Source: Streptomyces bauhiniae (GTDB lineage Bacteria; Actinomycetota; Actinomycetes; Streptomycetales; Streptomycetaceae). Taken from it: 64,000 nt of DNA. Below the pieces are notes generated by a model. That model ran no database searches, was not told the DNA's origin, and worked only from the letters and a program-made list of their open reading frames with translations. Below are positions 63,660 to 64,000 of this stretch, in pieces. A program made the position numbers and the translations under genes. Each line of letters opens with the position of its first letter. Position 1 is the stretch's first letter. Location: NCBI RefSeq assembly GCF_004784475.1, contig NZ_SRRT01000003.1, positions 248,001 to 312,000 on the forward strand, written 5' to 3'.

Positions 63660-64000
63660 TCACTCGGCGTCCTCCCTGATGCGCTCGACACCCCGGAACC
63701 TGGCCGGGGCGGCCCGGCGGTTCTCGGCGATCTCCTCCTCGGTGGGCAGTTCGGCACCGCGCGTGAGGAGCTTGAGACGGGGCTGGTAGCGCTCGGGCAC
63801 CACGGGCAGTCCGGGGGGCGCGGTGTTGGCGGCGCCGGCCGCGAAGACCTGCTTGACCAGCCGGTCCTCCAGCGACTGGTACGACAGCACGGCGATCCGC
63901 CCGCCCACCGCGAGCGCCTTCACCGCGGCCGGCACGGCCCGCTCCAGTACGGAGAGTTCGCCGTTGACCTCGATGCGCAGGGCCTGGAAGGTGCGCTTGG
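63660..64000 (-). CDS. rsmH: 16S rRNA (cytosine1402-N4)-methyltransferase, C-terminal part
   Basis: Only the last 113 codons lie in the window; the gene continues beyond base 64000. Visible are [35 protein letters not shown] and the C-terminal [14 protein letters not shown], typical of RsmH (MraW). It methylates the ribosomal P-site base C1402. It is usually second in the dcw cluster after mraZ, which would lie outside the window. The 43-bp gap to ftsL holds the ftsL ribosome site. Confidence 0.95.
   Translation of the reverse strand, partial: KRTFQALRIEVNGELSVLERAVPAAVKALAVGGRIAVLSYQSLEDRLVKQVFAAGAANTAPPGLPVVPERYQPRLKLLTRGAELPTEEEIAENRRAAPARFRGVERIREDAE

Noticed and set aside
1..64000. Defence island, biosynthetic gene cluster, prophage or toxin-antitoxin system
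   Set aside because: No phage, restriction, toxin, PKS/NRPS or integrase-like sequence is seen; gene order and base composition are those of core chromosome throughout.

Overview
The window is about 64 kb of very GC-rich DNA. Its codons end mostly in G or C, GTG starts are common, and many neighbouring genes overlap by 4 bp (GTGA/ATGA). Gene content and order match the core region of a Streptomyces chromosome: a trp-his region, then dnaE, ileS, divIVA and the division and cell-wall (dcw) cluster. I see no prophage, integrative element, transposase, CRISPR array, tRNA or rRNA. This is housekeeping chromosome, not an accessory island, and I found no convincing wholly new system. The most interesting signals are a non-canonical active-site motif in IleRS, a translational T-box, small overlooked genes, and a set of promoters that appear to give leaderless mRNAs.

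Layout. 1-1.85 kb (+): a CoA-transferase (5' end outside the window) overlapping a CitE-type lyase, closed by a strong terminator. 1.9-10.7 kb (-): lgt, a DsbA-like protein and the tryptophan genes trpA, trpB, trpM and trpC, three small membrane proteins, trpE and hisI. 10.8-11.9 kb (+): a mycothiol-type DinB-fold protein and a VOC protein. 11.9-18.9 kb (-): a tightly overlapping histidine operon hisD-hisC-hisB-(54-aa membrane protein)-hisH-priA/hisA-ridA-hisF-MFS transporter. No trpF was seen here; the actinobacterial PriA enzyme serves both pathways. 19.1-23.2 kb (+): a membrane protein, a TPR-like protein, a Lon-substrate-domain protein and a YbaK-type deacylase. 23.2-27.1 kb (-): a membrane protein, an ABC exporter pair and a NYN-domain protein. 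A 57-aa basic protein (+) follows, ending in a bidirectional terminator shared with dnaE (-).

31.4-36.2 kb (+): a DUF2252 protein, a membrane protein, a second DsbA-like protein and a Tat-exported PhoD phosphatase. Next come a dienelactone-hydrolase-like protein (-), an MscS channel (+), a Na+/H+ antiporter (-), a GNAT acetyltransferase, a RluA-family pseudouridine synthase, lspA, and a DksA-type zinc-finger protein with a long Lys/Ala-rich N-terminus (all -). A 550-bp gene-free stretch holds divergent promoters and the ileS T-box, followed by ileS (+).

46.8-64 kb (-): divIVA, yggT, sepF, yggS, pgeF, ftsZ, ftsQ, murG, ftsW, murD, mraY, murF, murE, ftsI, ftsL and the 3' part of rsmH, read from rsmH toward divIVA. 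murC and ftsA are not in this cluster. The genes build the lipid-linked peptidoglycan precursor (MurE, MurF, MraY, MurD, MurG), polymerise septal wall (FtsW/FtsI), and assemble the Z ring (FtsZ, SepF, FtsQ, FtsL). DivIVA directs tip growth.
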